The notes under the pieces are model-generated. The model was not told the DNA's origin. It made no database searches and saw nothing but the letters and a program-made list of their open reading frames with translations. Both the position numbers and the translations under genes were made by a program. Positions 54,183 through 63,694 of a DNA stretch of 64,000 bases are shown here, piece after piece (position 1 is the first letter of the stretch; each line of letters begins with the position of its first letter). Source of the stretch: Cryomorphaceae bacterium (GTDB taxonomy: Bacteria > Bacteroidota > Bacteroidia > Flavobacteriales > Schleiferiaceae); contig JAFMBM010000003.1 in NCBI GenBank assembly GCA_017858515.1, positions 1 to 64,000 of the forward strand. Reading direction: 5' to 3'.

Positions 54183-57100
54183 CTAAAGAGTCTTCTTAAC
54201 CTCTACTTCTTTAAATCCTTCTACGATATCACCGACTTTAATGTCGTTGAAATTCTGAATATTAAGTCCACATTCGAAGCCTTTTGCCACTTCTTTCACA
54301 TCATCCTTAAAGCGTTTCAGAGAGCCTAACTCACCTGTATAGACTACAACGCCATTGCGAATCAATCTCACTCTAGAATTTCTATTGATCGTGCCATCGA
54401 GAACCATACAACCTGCAATGGTTCCCACCTTAGATATTTTAAATGTCTCACGCACCTCAATACTACATATAATTTCTTCTTTGATTTCAGGTGCAAGCAT
54501 GCCTTCCATAGCATCTTTTACCTGATTTATTGCGTCGTAAATTATACTGTAAAGTCGAATATCTACTTGTTCTTTCTCAGCTAATTTCCTTGCATTCGCG
54601 CTAGGACGAACTTGGAATCCAACAATGATAGCATTCGAAGCAGCAGAAAGAAGAACATCAGATTCAGATATTTGTCCAACAGCTTTATGAATAATACGCA
54701 CTTGAATTTGTTCAGTGCTCAATTTCTCCAAAGCATCCGACAAGGCTTCTATCGAGCCATCCACGTCTCCTTTAAGTACGATATTTAACTCTTGGAAGTC
54801 TCCCAAAGCGAGTCTTCTTCCAATCTCTTCTAACGTAAGATTCTTGGTTGTTCGAACGCTCTGCTCTCTTTGAAGCTGATTTCTCCGAGCGGCAATGGTC
54901 TTAGCCTCCCTCTCATCGTCCATAACCATGAACTTATCTCCTGCTTGAGGTGCACCATCAAGCCCAAGTAAACTAACTGGGACACCTGGACCAGCGATAT
55001 CCACTCTATGGCCACGCTCATCTAACAACGCCCTTACTTTACCCGAATACTGTCCGGCTAATACATAATCACCAATTTTCAGTGTTCCATTCTGAACAAG
55101 GATGGTACTAATGTACCCTCTTCCTTTATCCAAGGCTGCTTCTATAATTGTACCCGTAGAGTTTCTGTTTGGATTTGCCTTCAAATCTAAAACCTCGGCT
55201 TCTAAAAGAACTTTTTCTAGGAGCAAATCGATATTCAATCCTGTTTTGGCTGAAATCTCTTGACACTGAATTTTTCCTCCCCAGTCTTCCACCAAGACAT
55301 TTATCATGCTTAGTTTCTCGCGGATTTTCTCCGCATTGGCCGTAGGTCTATCAATTTTATTAATGGCAACAACAAAAGGAACGCCCGCAGCTTGAGCGTG
55401 GGATATAGCTTCCTTTGTTTGTGGCATCACATCATCATCTGCGGCAACCACAATAATTACTACATCGGTAACCTGTGCTCCTCTGGCACGCATAGCTGTA
55501 AAAGCCTCGTGACCTGGAGTGTCAAGGAAGGTAATATGACTTCCGTTGGCCATCTCTACTGAATATGCACCAATATGTTGTGTTATTCCACCTGATTCAC
55601 CGGCAATAACATTCGCTTTGCGGATATAATCTAATAAGGAAGTTTTACCATGGTCTACGTGACCCATTACCGTAACAATAGGCGCTCTTGGTTTAAGGTC
55701 TTCTTCTCTGTCTACAATAGCTTCAAAAGCTTCTTGAACATCCGCATCTACGAAGTGCGTGTCAAATCCAAATTCCTCAGCAACAATAGAGAGCGTTTCA
55801 GCATCTAATCGCTGGTTCATGGTAACCATGATTCCCAAAGACATACAGGCAGAAATAACTTGTATCGAAGGAACATTCATCATGGTTGCAAGCTCATTTA
55901 CTGTTACAAATTCTGTAACCTCTAAAGTTTTACCCGCCTCTTCACGTTGCATTTCATCCTTTGCAACTTGTTCTTTTCTTTCCTCTCTCTTTAGCTTTCT
56001 GAGCTTAGAACCTTTTGACTTTCTTCCTCCATCTTTCAGCTTCTCTAAAGTCTCCTTAACCTGCTTCTGAATTTGCTCATCCGTAAGCTCAACTTTGGGC
56101 GCATTGGCTGGTTTCTTTCTGCCAGCTTGCCCTTGACCCGGTGTATTCGGACGGTTGTTTGACCCCTGACCTGGAGGAGCATTATTAATCCGCTTGCGTT
56201 TGGGTTTATTATCTCCAGGAGTGCCTGGTTTCTTGTCCTTAGGTTCTCCAGCAGACGAAGCCACTTTCTTTTTTGGTCTTTCGAATTTTGAAAGATCAAT
56301 TTTGGCACCAGTAAAAGTTGGACCCGTTAGCTTCGCGTACTTCGTTTGAAGAACATTCTTGTCTCCTGATTCAACTTCTGGTTTTGCTTCCGCAGCACCC
56401 TCAACTAATGGAATAGTCTCAGAAGTAGACTGTTTCTCTGTCGATGCTTCAGTCACCTCCACTTTATCCTTCTCCTTTTCACCTTCTGAAATGGAAGAAT
56501 TATCCTTTTCATTAGTGGGTTCAGATACAAGTTCAACCTCTTTCTCTTCTAGCTTTACCTCCTCAACTTTAGAATCATCTGGAGGTGATATTATCGCCCC
56601 TTCAATATTTAAATCTTCTGGAACACTTTCTACAATTGCTCCTTCCTTCGAATGAGATTCGATTGAATCGGGTTGCTCTTCGTTTTCAATTTTAGGAGTA
56701 GACTCATGCTTCTCCTCCTCTGAATCCATTGATGTTTCTGTAGAAGGCAGCTCTAAAGGTGATTCAGAAACAGCTTCCATCTTCTGATCAAGATCTACCG
56801 TTTCAATTTCAGAAACAACAGGAGCTTGTTCAACAACTTCTTCCTCTTTCGATTCAACTGGCTCAACAATTTTAGGGGGTGGATTAAGGTCAATCTTGCC
56901 CAATGTTATCACGCCTTGCAAAACCGCTTTTGCCTTTACAACCTCTTCCCTCTTTGGGCGAGTGTCTACCAGTGGCTTATAATGCTTCGCCTCTAATTCG
57001 GCCCTCATGGCCTCCTTTTCTTCCCGCTTCTTTAAGCTGACTTCCTCAGACTTCAGCTTTTTGGTCATGTCGGTTTGGAACTCACCTACCAATATATCGT

Positions 57101-57233
57101 ATACGTCCGTATCAATTTTGGTAGTAGGACGTGCCTCAATTTCAATGCCTTTAGACTCTAGAAATTCTACAGCTCTATTCATCGAAATATTGAGTTCGTT
57201 AAGAACCTTATTTAATCTAAGCGGTGCACTCAT
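54183..57233 (-). CDS. infB: Translation initiation factor IF-2
   Basis: The 1016-residue protein has an N-terminal IF2_N-like segment ([25 protein letters not shown]), a long acidic then basic low-complexity linker (about 95-410), a second IF2_N segment ([21 protein letters not shown]), the G domain with [16 protein letters not shown] (near 522), DTPGHEAF and NKIDRP, and the C-terminal fMet-tRNA-binding domains. It brings initiator tRNA to the 30S subunit using GTP. It is the third gene of rimP-nusA-infB, 57 bases after nusA. Confidence 0.97.
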   Translation of the reverse strand: MSAPLRLNKVLNELNISMNRAVEFLESKGIEIEARPTTKIDTDVYDILVGEFQTDMTKKLKSEEVSLKKREEKEAMRAELEAKHYKPLVDTRPKREEVVKAKAVLQGVITLGKIDLNPPPKIVEPVESKEEEVVEQAPVVSEIETVDLDQKMEAVSESPLELPSTETSMDSEEEKHESTPKIENEEQPDSIESHSKEGAIVESVPEDLNIEGAIISPPDDSKVEEVKLEEKEVELVSEPTNEKDNSSISEGEKEKDKVEVTEASTEKQSTSETIPLVEGAAEAKPEVESGDKNVLQTKYAKLTGPTFTGAKIDLSKFERPKKKVASSAGEPKDKKPGTPGDNKPKRKRINNAPPGQGSNNRPNTPGQGQAGRKKPANAPKVELTDEQIQKQVKETLEKLKDGGRKSKGSKLRKLKREERKEQVAKDEMQREEAGKTLEVTEFVTVNELATMMNVPSIQVISACMSLGIMVTMNQRLDAETLSIVAEEFGFDTHFVDADVQEAFEAIVDREEDLKPRAPIVTVMGHVDHGKTSLLDYIRKANVIAGESGGITQHIGAYSVEMANGSHITFLDTPGHEAFTAMRARGAQVTDVVIIVVAADDDVMPQTKEAISHAQAAGVPFVVAINKIDRPTANAEKIREKLSMINVLVEDWGGKIQCQEISAKTGLNIDLLLEKVLLEAEVLDLKANPNRNSTGTIIEAALDKGRGYISTILVQNGTLKIGDYVLAGQYSGKVRALLDERGHRVDIAGPGVPVSLLGLDGAPQAGDKFMVMDDEREAKTIAARRNQLQREQSVRTTKNLTLEEIGRRLALGDFQELNIVLKGDVDGSIEALSDALEKLSTEQIQVRIIHKAVGQISESDVLLSAASNAIIVGFQVRPSANARKLAEKEQVDIRLYSIIYDAINQVKDAMEGMLAPEIKEEIICSIEVRETFKISKVGTIAGCMVLDGTINRNSRVRLIRNGVVVYTGELGSLKRFKDDVKEVAKGFECGLNIQNFNDIKVGDIVEGFKEVEVKKTL

Positions 57234-57290
57234 CTACTTTACTTTCCTTCTCTAGTTTGTCGTATACTCTCAATTGGCTTGGGCTGGATT

Positions 57291-58526
57291 TTAATCCTCT
57301 AGCTCCGCCTTCAAAATCCTTACAATTTCCTTTATTGTCTCTTCCTCTAGATCAGTGCGACTCACTAATTCCTCTACAGAAAGTTCCAATACACTTCTTG
57401 CCGTGTCACACCCAATGGTTTTTAACTCAGCAATTATCCATGGTTCAATTTCATCGCTGAACTCGGTCAATTCAACATCCTCATCCTCATCCACATCTCT
57501 ATAAACATCAATCTCATAGCCGGTTAATAAGCCCGCCAATCGAATATTGTTTCCTCCTTTTCCAATAGCTAAAGAAACCTGATCTGGTTTTAAGAAAACC
57601 TCTGCTCTCTTGCCTTCTTCATCAATGTTAATACTGGTAACTTTAGCAGGATTAAGCGCCCGTTGAATGAACAACTGGGTATTGTTGGTGAAGTTAATTA
57701 CATCGATATTCTCGTTTCTCAACTCGCGAACAATCCCGTGAATTCTAGACCCTTTCATTCCCACACATGCTCCAACAGGATCAATGCGATCATCGTATGA
57801 CTCTACCGCCACTTTTGCTTTTTCTCCAGGTACCCTTACAGCTTTTCTAATGGTTATAACTCCATCAAATACCTCAGGAATTTCTTGTTCAAAAAGCTTC
57901 TCTAAGAAAAGAGGTGCCGTTCTGGAAAGAATAACCACTGGCTTATTCCCTCTCAATTGAACTTCTCTAACGACAGCCCTTACCGTATCTCCTTTATGGA
58001 AGAAATCTTGTGGAATCATGCTATCTTTTGGCAAAATCAGCTCATTCTGTTCATCATCATAGATGATAATCTCTCTATGTCGTATGTGATGAACCTCTCC
58101 TGAAACCAATTCACCCTCCAAATCCTTGTATCTCTTATAAAGAGTGGAATTGTCGTGTTCTTGAATTTTAGTAAGAAGATTTTGTTTGAATGAAAGCACA
58201 AATCTCCTACCCAAATCAACGAGCTTCACTTCTTCCGATACTTCTTCACCAACCTCAAAGTCAGGCTCGATGCGCAAGGCCTCAGTAAGTGCTATCTCCT
58301 GATTTGGATCTTCCACTTCGTCATCCGCAACAATAATTCTGTTTCTCCAAATTTCAAGGTCACCCTTGTCTGGGTTTACAATAATGTCGAAATTCTCGTC
58401 ATCACCGTACTTTTTCTTCAACTGATTGCGAAACGCTTCCTCAATAATTGCCATGAGGGTAACGCGATCAATATTCTTTTCATCCTTAAAATCGGAAAAC
58501 GACTCTATAATGGCCAGATTCTCCAT
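57291..58526 (-). CDS. nusA: Transcription termination/antitermination factor NusA
   Basis: The 411-residue protein has the N-terminal RNA-polymerase-binding domain (VTLMAIIEEAFRNQLKKKYG), an S1 domain (about 130-200; ELVSGEVHHIRHREIIIYDD), two KH domains (VGACVGMKGSRIHGIVRELRNENIDVI, VSLAIGKGGNNIRLAGLLTG) and a short C-terminal helical tail. The paired acidic repeat domains of E. coli NusA are reduced, as is usual outside Proteobacteria. It starts 2 bases after the rimP stop. Confidence 0.97.
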   Translation of the reverse strand: MENLAIIESFSDFKDEKNIDRVTLMAIIEEAFRNQLKKKYGDDENFDIIVNPDKGDLEIWRNRIIVADDEVEDPNQEIALTEALRIEPDFEVGEEVSEEVKLVDLGRRFVLSFKQNLLTKIQEHDNSTLYKRYKDLEGELVSGEVHHIRHREIIIYDDEQNELILPKDSMIPQDFFHKGDTVRAVVREVQLRGNKPVVILSRTAPLFLEKLFEQEIPEVFDGVITIRKAVRVPGEKAKVAVESYDDRIDPVGACVGMKGSRIHGIVRELRNENIDVINFTNNTQLFIQRALNPAKVTSINIDEEGKRAEVFLKPDQVSLAIGKGGNNIRLAGLLTGYEIDVYRDVDEDEDVELTEFSDEIEPWIIAELKTIGCDTARSVLELSVEELVSRTDLEEETIKEIVRILKAELED

Positions 58527-58528
58527 AA

Positions 58529-58993
58529 CTACTTAAAATTGTATATCCTTTTAGTTTCCTTAATATCCTCAAAACGAATTCTCTCCGTTTTTTTAATTGT
58601 CACTTTTCCTTTACCAATCTCTTTGGGAACTCTTTCCTCCCAACTCAACACAATATCCTCCTCATTCACCTCATCTAAAATACCTGAAAACTCTTTACCA
58701 TCGAGTGCAAGCACTTTAATATCACGACCCATGTGTTTGTGATACTGCCTCTTCACTTTAAATGCAGTCCCCATTCCAGGAGAACTGACTTCTAACCCAT
58801 AATCTTCCACCTCCCGATCAAAAGCTTCTTCAATTTCACGGTGAATACCTGTCAACTGTTTTAAGGTTGGATGATCATCACCATCAATAAATACAGAGAA
58901 ACGGTTATCCGCTGAACTTTTAATTTCAACCAAAAAAAGACCGGCCTTTTCTGCGGCCGCCTCTACTACCGAATGCAATGCTGTTTGATTCAT
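58529..58993 (-). CDS. rimP: Ribosome maturation factor RimP
   Basis: The 154-residue protein has the RimP N-terminal domain (VEAAAEKAGLFLVEIKSSADNRFSVFIDGD), the linker signature YGLEVSSPGMGTAFK (LEVSSPG) and an SH3-like C-terminal domain. It supports 30S subunit assembly. It leads the rimP-nusA-infB operon. Its ATG lies just behind a terminator-like hairpin in the leader. Confidence 0.96.
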   Translation of the reverse strand: MNQTALHSVVEAAAEKAGLFLVEIKSSADNRFSVFIDGDDHPTLKQLTGIHREIEEAFDREVEDYGLEVSSPGMGTAFKVKRQYHKHMGRDIKVLALDGKEFSGILDEVNEEDIVLSWEERVPKEIGKGKVTIKKTERIRFEDIKETKRIYNFK

Positions 58994-58998
58994 AATCC

Positions 58999-59026
58999 AA
59001 AGAAAGAGGGGACTCTTGGTCCCCTC
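58999..59026 (-). terminator. Terminator-like hairpin in the rimP leader
   Basis: On the minus strand an 8-bp perfect stem (GAGGGGAC/GTCCCCTC, loop CAAGA) is followed at once by TTTCTTT, then GGATT and the rimP ATG. The hairpin starts about 10 bases after the predicted transcription start. It has the form of an intrinsic terminator or a ribosome-access hairpin. Confidence 0.65.
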
Positions 59027-59043
59027 CGCTTGTTTTCAGGCTG

Positions 59044-59051
59044 CAAATATA
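59044..59051 (-). promoter_or_regulatory. Promoter -7 element of rimP-nusA-infB
   Basis: The minus strand reads TATATTTG, a perfect -7 match. It predicts transcription from about 59038 and a leader of about 45 bases that contains the terminator-like hairpin. No clear -33 TTG is seen. Confidence 0.55.
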
Positions 59052-59651
59052 GGAATTTCATCGATGCTATTTTGCTGCCTTACACTACTAAAGCGATATT
59101 CTTTACTTCGAGCTATGCGCAATTATCCTATTCCCCTTAGAATTATTTACGAATGAAATAAAGCAGATACTAAAAACCATAGCAATTCTTAGGGTTCGAC
59201 TAAAGAAATGAAGAGAATGATTCGCAGAGGAAAAAAATGCTAATCCCGAAATTCTGGTTTCAAATTGAAAAGTTGTTAACAACGCTCCTTTACAAGACTA
59301 TAATCATATGCGATTTCTAAAAACCTAAGAATAAAACATACTAACGAGGGCATATTGAATAATAAAAGTGACGGTGAGCTGGAGCTTAAACAAAAACAAG
59401 AAGTGGCCGTCTGAATATAATACTGTATTTCAACACTTTAATTCCCTACTAAAAATCGCAACTCCTAATGCCGCTATTCTTGATTCTCGATCAAACTTCA
59501 TTACAATTTCATATCAATTTGGTAATATAATTCCATTTTTGGGAAAAAAAAGCAAATGACCAGATGAAATATTGTTATTATTAACCACTGATATGCATGC
59601 ACTTATACACTTTAAAAGCCGATTTTAAGAAATGGAACTTAAATTGCAATC
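59052..59651. other. 600-base gap, nothing firmly recognised
   Basis: No gene, tRNA or known RNA is recognised. The stretch is AT-rich. The only ORF in the track (59368-59559, GTG start) has no recognisable motif. A shorter frame beginning with TTG at 59354 encodes 19 charged residues. The stretch must hold the promoter of the receiver-domain gene; I see no good TAnnTTTG close to 59652. Confidence 0.4.
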
Positions 59652-60071
59652 ATGTTTGGTATGATTAAGACCTTCGGACGAAAAGTTCGCAAGAAAATAT
59701 TGATTGCTGAGGATGACCCGACCATGAGAAAGCTAATGGAGCTTCAATTGGTGAGACAGGGTTATGATGTGACTGCAGTAGAGGATGGTCGTCAGGCCCT
59801 CCTTCTTTTACAGCAGGAGAAATTTGATTTAGTTATCTCAGATATTATTATGCCATTTGTAAGTGGTCTTGAGTTGCTGAATTCCATGCGGAAAGCAAAA
59901 AATGATATAGCAATTATTCTGTGCAGCAGCCTGAAATCAGAGAACGCTGTTAGTAAGGCCTTTGAAATTGGTGCAAATGGCTTCATTCCTAAGCCCTACA
60001 GTTCACAAGACATGCTGTCTGAAGTAGAACTAATTTTGAACAGAGTGGAACAACGGAAAGCTGCCATCTAG
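59652..60071 (+). CDS. Single-domain response regulator (CheY-like receiver)
   Basis: The 139-residue protein is a receiver domain alone: acidic pair AEDDPT, phospho-acceptor Asp in VISDIIMP (near 63), switch Ser in ILCSSLKSENAV and conserved Lys in FIPKPYS (near 114). A basic N-terminal extension (KTFGRKVRKK) precedes it. It has no output domain and no histidine kinase nearby, so it probably works through protein contact, as CheY or Spo0F does. ATG 59652 or, three codons later, 59661 could be used. Confidence 0.92.
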   Translation: MFGMIKTFGRKVRKKILIAEDDPTMRKLMELQLVRQGYDVTAVEDGRQALLLLQQEKFDLVISDIIMPFVSGLELLNSMRKAKNDIAIILCSSLKSENAVSKAFEIGANGFIPKPYSSQDMLSEVELILNRVEQRKAAI

Positions 60072-60128
60072 CTTTTTCTTTTCATTTCCCCTTATTTGAC
60101 CTTTTTGTTTTAGACCTTTACTGAATCT

Positions 60129-61541
60129 ATGACAGACTCTAGATTCGCGGCTTCCCGTCATTTCGTCAAAAGCCATTGGCCTTTTGGAATGAAGGCTTCT
60201 CTTTTTCTTCTAGTGGTACTTCTGAGCTTTTTAGGAGGCTTCTGGATAAGAGGCGGAGATTGGACAGACCAAAGTACCTACGCTTTAATTCTTTTGTTCA
60301 CCGCTGTTGGGCTTTGGCTAACCGAAGCAATTCCCCCTTTTGCTGTGGCGCTTCTAATTATAGGGGTTTGTGTCCTTGCACTTTCCTCTCCCGTTCTAAA
60401 TGCGAATCCGATTGCGTATACTCAGTTTACCCAAACCCTATCGAGTTCAGTTATTTGGCTCATACTTGGAGGCTTCTTTCTTGCCCAAAGCATGCAAAAA
60501 GCGGGATATGACGCCTATATTTTTTCCTTTACGATCAAGTTATTTGGCACAAAACCTTCGTACGTTTTACTAGGTATGATGTTGACCACTTGGGTTGCCT
60601 CCTCCATCTTGTCTAATACCGCTTCTACTGCTATGATGCTCGCGTCTGTTCTGCCTTTCTTGCGTCAACTTGAGAAGAATGCACCAATTGCAAAAGCTAT
60701 TTTTCTTGGGATACCAACTGCAGCAGCTCTTGGTGGATTAACAACTATTATCGGGAGTCCTCCCAATGCTGTGGCAGTTGGTTTCGCACAGCAAGCCGGT
60801 TACTCTATAAGTTTTCCTGAGTGGGTAATGTATGGGATCTTGCCCTCCATCGCCCTGCTATTTATCACTTGGTTCATTCTTCTAAAAATTTATCCTCCCA
60901 AGATTGATCATTTGGTCATCCTATTACCTAATCGATCTGAAAGTAGTACTATGGGATCTGGTTTAAAGAAGTTCGTGCTTTTTACCCTTCTCGGAACTCT
61001 AGCATTATGGTTTACCGCGCCCCTCCACTCTATTCCTATTACGGCCACAGCTTTTGTGCCCATTGTATTACTCACCGTCTCAGGTGTAATAGACTCCAAC
61101 GATTTTAATGGCATGCCTTGGGACACTCTCATTCTAATTGCTGGAGGCTTGGCACTAGGTGTTGCCATGACAGAATCAGGCTTAGTGGTTATTATCGCTG
61201 ATAGTCTAAAAGCCTTTAAACAGTCTGAATTAATCATAATTACTGTGGTCTGTTACTTAACTGTGTTGCTAAGCAATGTTATGAGCAACACCTCGGCAGC
61301 TACCGTTTTACTTCCCATTGCGTTAGAGCTTCTTCCAGAACAAGCGCTTCTTGTGGCCACTTCAGTTGGACTTTCCGCAAGTTTTGCCTTATTACTTCCT
61401 GTCTCCACCCCGCCCAATGCCATTGCTTTTAGCTATGGTTTTCTTGAACAAAAAGATTTTAGGCCCCTCGGTTTCTGGATTGGTTTAATCGGCCCACCCA
61501 TTGTGATTGGTTGGCTTTTATTACTTACCCAATGGACATAG
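60129..61541 (+). CDS. SLC13/DASS family sodium-coupled anion transporter
   Basis: The 470-residue protein has about eleven membrane helices and the two SNT motifs of the divalent-anion:Na+ symporter family: ILSNTASTAMMLASVLPF and LLSNVMSNTSAATVLLPIAL, with TIIGSPPNAVAVGFA and VSTPPNAIAFSYG as the second parts of the binding loops. Members take up dicarboxylates, citrate, sulfate or related anions with sodium. The substrate cannot be read. Its last 10 bases overlap the FRG-domain gene, which suggests the two are expressed together. Confidence 0.9.
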   Translation: MTDSRFAASRHFVKSHWPFGMKASLFLLVVLLSFLGGFWIRGGDWTDQSTYALILLFTAVGLWLTEAIPPFAVALLIIGVCVLALSSPVLNANPIAYTQFTQTLSSSVIWLILGGFFLAQSMQKAGYDAYIFSFTIKLFGTKPSYVLLGMMLTTWVASSILSNTASTAMMLASVLPFLRQLEKNAPIAKAIFLGIPTAAALGGLTTIIGSPPNAVAVGFAQQAGYSISFPEWVMYGILPSIALLFITWFILLKIYPPKIDHLVILLPNRSESSTMGSGLKKFVLFTLLGTLALWFTAPLHSIPITATAFVPIVLLTVSGVIDSNDFNGMPWDTLILIAGGLALGVAMTESGLVVIIADSLKAFKQSELIIITVVCYLTVLLSNVMSNTSAATVLLPIALELLPEQALLVATSVGLSASFALLLPVSTPPNAIAFSYGFLEQKDFRPLGFWIGLIGPPIVIGWLLLLTQWT

Positions 61542-62323
61542 AAATTAGCTCTTGGAAAGATTTACAAGAACATCTATTCAGAGACAGCTGGGATCCCAGC
61601 ATTCAGCGTTATCGCTCACCTTTTATCTACCGTGGCAATAATATCAAAGATTATGATCTCACCACCAGTCTACAGCGGCTAGGTGGGCCCTATGAAAAAT
61701 TGGAGAAGCACCTTTTGAGAAATTTTCGGAAGTATGCTCATTTGGATAAAACTGAAGATCAATCTACTTGGAATTGGCTGGCCTTAGCTCAGCATCATGG
61801 TCTGCCTACTCGTCTGTTGGATTGGACCTATTCTCCATATATCGCTCTGCATTTTGCTACCAACGAACTTGAAATGTTTGAAGAAGATGGAATGATTTGG
61901 GCTATGAACTACGTAGGGCTAAATCGATATCTACCTCCTCATTTTAAAGCTATTATAGAAAGAGAAGAAAGCAATGTTTTTACCGCTGATATGCTTAATG
62001 AAGTAAGTAAAAACTTAGAACATCTGAACGCTGGAGTGGCAGATCCGTTTCTTCTCTTTCTTGAACCCCCTTCCCTAGACTACCGAATTATTAATCAATT
62101 CGCACTCTTTTCTCTCATGTCTGATGCCAAGTTAAATCTAGGAGATTGGCTCAGCGAGCATGAAGATCTTTGCTTTAGAATTCATATTCCTGCAAAACTA
62201 AAATGGGAAATAAGAGATAAACTTGATCAAGCCAACATCACGGAAAGAGTATTATTTCCTGGCCTTCAAGGCTTGAGCATGTGGTTAAAGCGACATTATA
62301 GTTCGAAACAATCTCAAACATAA
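61532..62323 (+). CDS. FRG-domain protein
   Basis: The 263-residue protein has an FRG domain named for its F/Y-RG motif: FIYRGNNIKDYDLTTSLQR near residue 30, and the diagnostic QHHGLPTRLLDWTYSPYIALHFA near 85. No other domain is evident; the C-terminal half (NQFALFSLMSDAKLNLGDWL) is the usual extension. The biochemical role of FRG domains is not established. Translation from ATG 61532 overlaps the transporter stop (10 bases); an earlier TTG at 61511 is less likely. Confidence 0.85.
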   Translation: MDIEISSWKDLQEHLFRDSWDPSIQRYRSPFIYRGNNIKDYDLTTSLQRLGGPYEKLEKHLLRNFRKYAHLDKTEDQSTWNWLALAQHHGLPTRLLDWTYSPYIALHFATNELEMFEEDGMIWAMNYVGLNRYLPPHFKAIIEREESNVFTADMLNEVSKNLEHLNAGVADPFLLFLEPPSLDYRIINQFALFSLMSDAKLNLGDWLSEHEDLCFRIHIPAKLKWEIRDKLDQANITERVLFPGLQGLSMWLKRHYSSKQSQT

Positions 62324-62357
62324 CTTTCGGATAATCTAAATTCCCCGATTCGAAATG

Positions 62358-62365
62358 TACCTTTG
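62358..62365 (+). promoter_or_regulatory. Promoter -7 element abutting the secreted EEP-protein start
   Basis: TACCTTTG is a perfect -7 match ending 6 bases before ATG 62372, the same spacing as at 28636. A leaderless or nearly leaderless mRNA is expected. No -33 TTG is present at the usual distance. Confidence 0.55.
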
Positions 62366-62371
62366 CGGCCC

Positions 62372-63694
62372 ATGAAAATAAGGTCTCGAATCTTTTTGTT
62401 GCTTGCTATCGTTTTCTGCAGTCTTTTGAATGCACAAACAAGTTATCAAGAAATACGCATAATGACGTATAACTTATTGTCCTACAGAACCACCAATGGT
62501 CAATGTACAAGCAATAATAACAATCCAACCAACAAAGACACTTATCTAAAAGATATAGTGCAGTATGTAGATCCAGACATACTGGTTTGCAACGAAATTG
62601 GTTCTCAAACCGTTAATTCAGATCGAATTCTAACCAACGCCCTCAACTATGCTGGGATAAATACATGGAATAAGGCAGAGTATTCGAACAATGGTTCCAA
62701 CCTAGTTAACATGCTTTTTTACGACAGCACATTGGTTGGTCTTCGTAGTCAATTCAATCTGGATAGAGACCTTCAAAACAATAGCTTGGTTCGTGTCATC
62801 GATTTCTACAGATTGTATTATAAAGATCCAGCACTAAAACTCGGAGGAGACACTACTTTTTTTGTCGTAGGTGTGGCCCACCTGAAGGCGGGCTCTACCT
62901 CTTCTGATGAACAAGAGCGAGCTCGCGCAACCCTGGCCGTTATGGACTATTTGAAGAATAGTGTAAACGATGAAGCTGTTTTCTTTTGTGGCGACTTGAA
63001 CGTATACAGTTCTAATGAAGCTGCCTTCCAAAACCTCGTTTCATATCCAACCATTTCTGAACGATTTTATGATCCAATAAATTCTTTAGGTGGATGGAAC
63101 AACAGCCCATTATTCGCTTCCATTCATACACAGAGCACCCGATCGGGCAACACAAATAGTGGTTGCTTCTCAAGCGGTGGTTGCGATGATCGCTTCGATT
63201 TTATATTAATGAGCAACAAAATAGTTAACGATCCTAGCTATAAAATTCAATATGTAAACAATTCTTATGAAGCGGTAGGAAACGATGGTCTTCATTTCAA
63301 CAAGGGTTTAAAAGATCTTCCAGCCAACATTTCTACTCCAAGTTCTATTGTTGATGCTCTATATAATATGAGCGACCACCTTCCAGTTTCTGCGGAATTC
63401 AAGGTTGCAAAGCTCGGTCTAGGGTTGGAGGATGCGCAATTCTTTCCTCAATTCGCCTTCGAAAATCCTATAGAATCTAAACTTGAAATTTTCATTCAGT
63501 CGAATGGACCCTCAGAAGAATGTCAAATTGAGATTCAGAATATGCAAGGACAGGTATTGCATAGTTCTTCTTTTCAGACTGATGCAAATTCTACTTATCG
63601 CTTTCGTCACGACTTCCAATACAAGTCAGGCGTTTACCTCATTAGCATAATTCAGAATGGCTATCGCAGCACAAAAAGATGTTTGAAAAAATGA
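62372..63694 (+). CDS. Secreted endonuclease/exonuclease/phosphatase-fold protein with T9SS sorting domain
   Basis: The 440-residue protein has a signal peptide (KIRSRIFLLLAIVFCSLLNA|QT) and an EEP (DNase I-like) domain: RIMTYNLLSYR, DPDILVCNEIG, GVAHLKAGS, FFCGDLNVYSSNE, DDRFDFILMSN and SDHLPVSAEF supply the Asn, Glu, His and Asp residues of the metal-dependent active site. The last ~90 residues look like a type A T9SS C-terminal domain (IQNMQGQVLHSSSF, YKSGVYLISIIQNGYRSTKRCLKK). It is probably an extracellular nuclease or phosphodiesterase; the substrate is not known. It overlaps the next gene by 4 bases (ATGA). Confidence 0.88.
   Translation: MKIRSRIFLLLAIVFCSLLNAQTSYQEIRIMTYNLLSYRTTNGQCTSNNNNPTNKDTYLKDIVQYVDPDILVCNEIGSQTVNSDRILTNALNYAGINTWNKAEYSNNGSNLVNMLFYDSTLVGLRSQFNLDRDLQNNSLVRVIDFYRLYYKDPALKLGGDTTFFVVGVAHLKAGSTSSDEQERARATLAVMDYLKNSVNDEAVFFCGDLNVYSSNEAAFQNLVSYPTISERFYDPINSLGGWNNSPLFASIHTQSTRSGNTNSGCFSSGGCDDRFDFILMSNKIVNDPSYKIQYVNNSYEAVGNDGLHFNKGLKDLPANISTPSSIVDALYNMSDHLPVSAEFKVAKLGLGLEDAQFFPQFAFENPIESKLEIFIQSNGPSEECQIEIQNMQGQVLHSSSFQTDANSTYRFRHDFQYKSGVYLISIIQNGYRSTKRCLKK

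Noticed and set aside
59368-59559. 63-residue plus-strand ORF with GTG start
   Set aside because: No family match is apparent, there is no promoter or ribosome site, and it lies in an AT-rich gap; it may be a gene remnant but cannot be supported.
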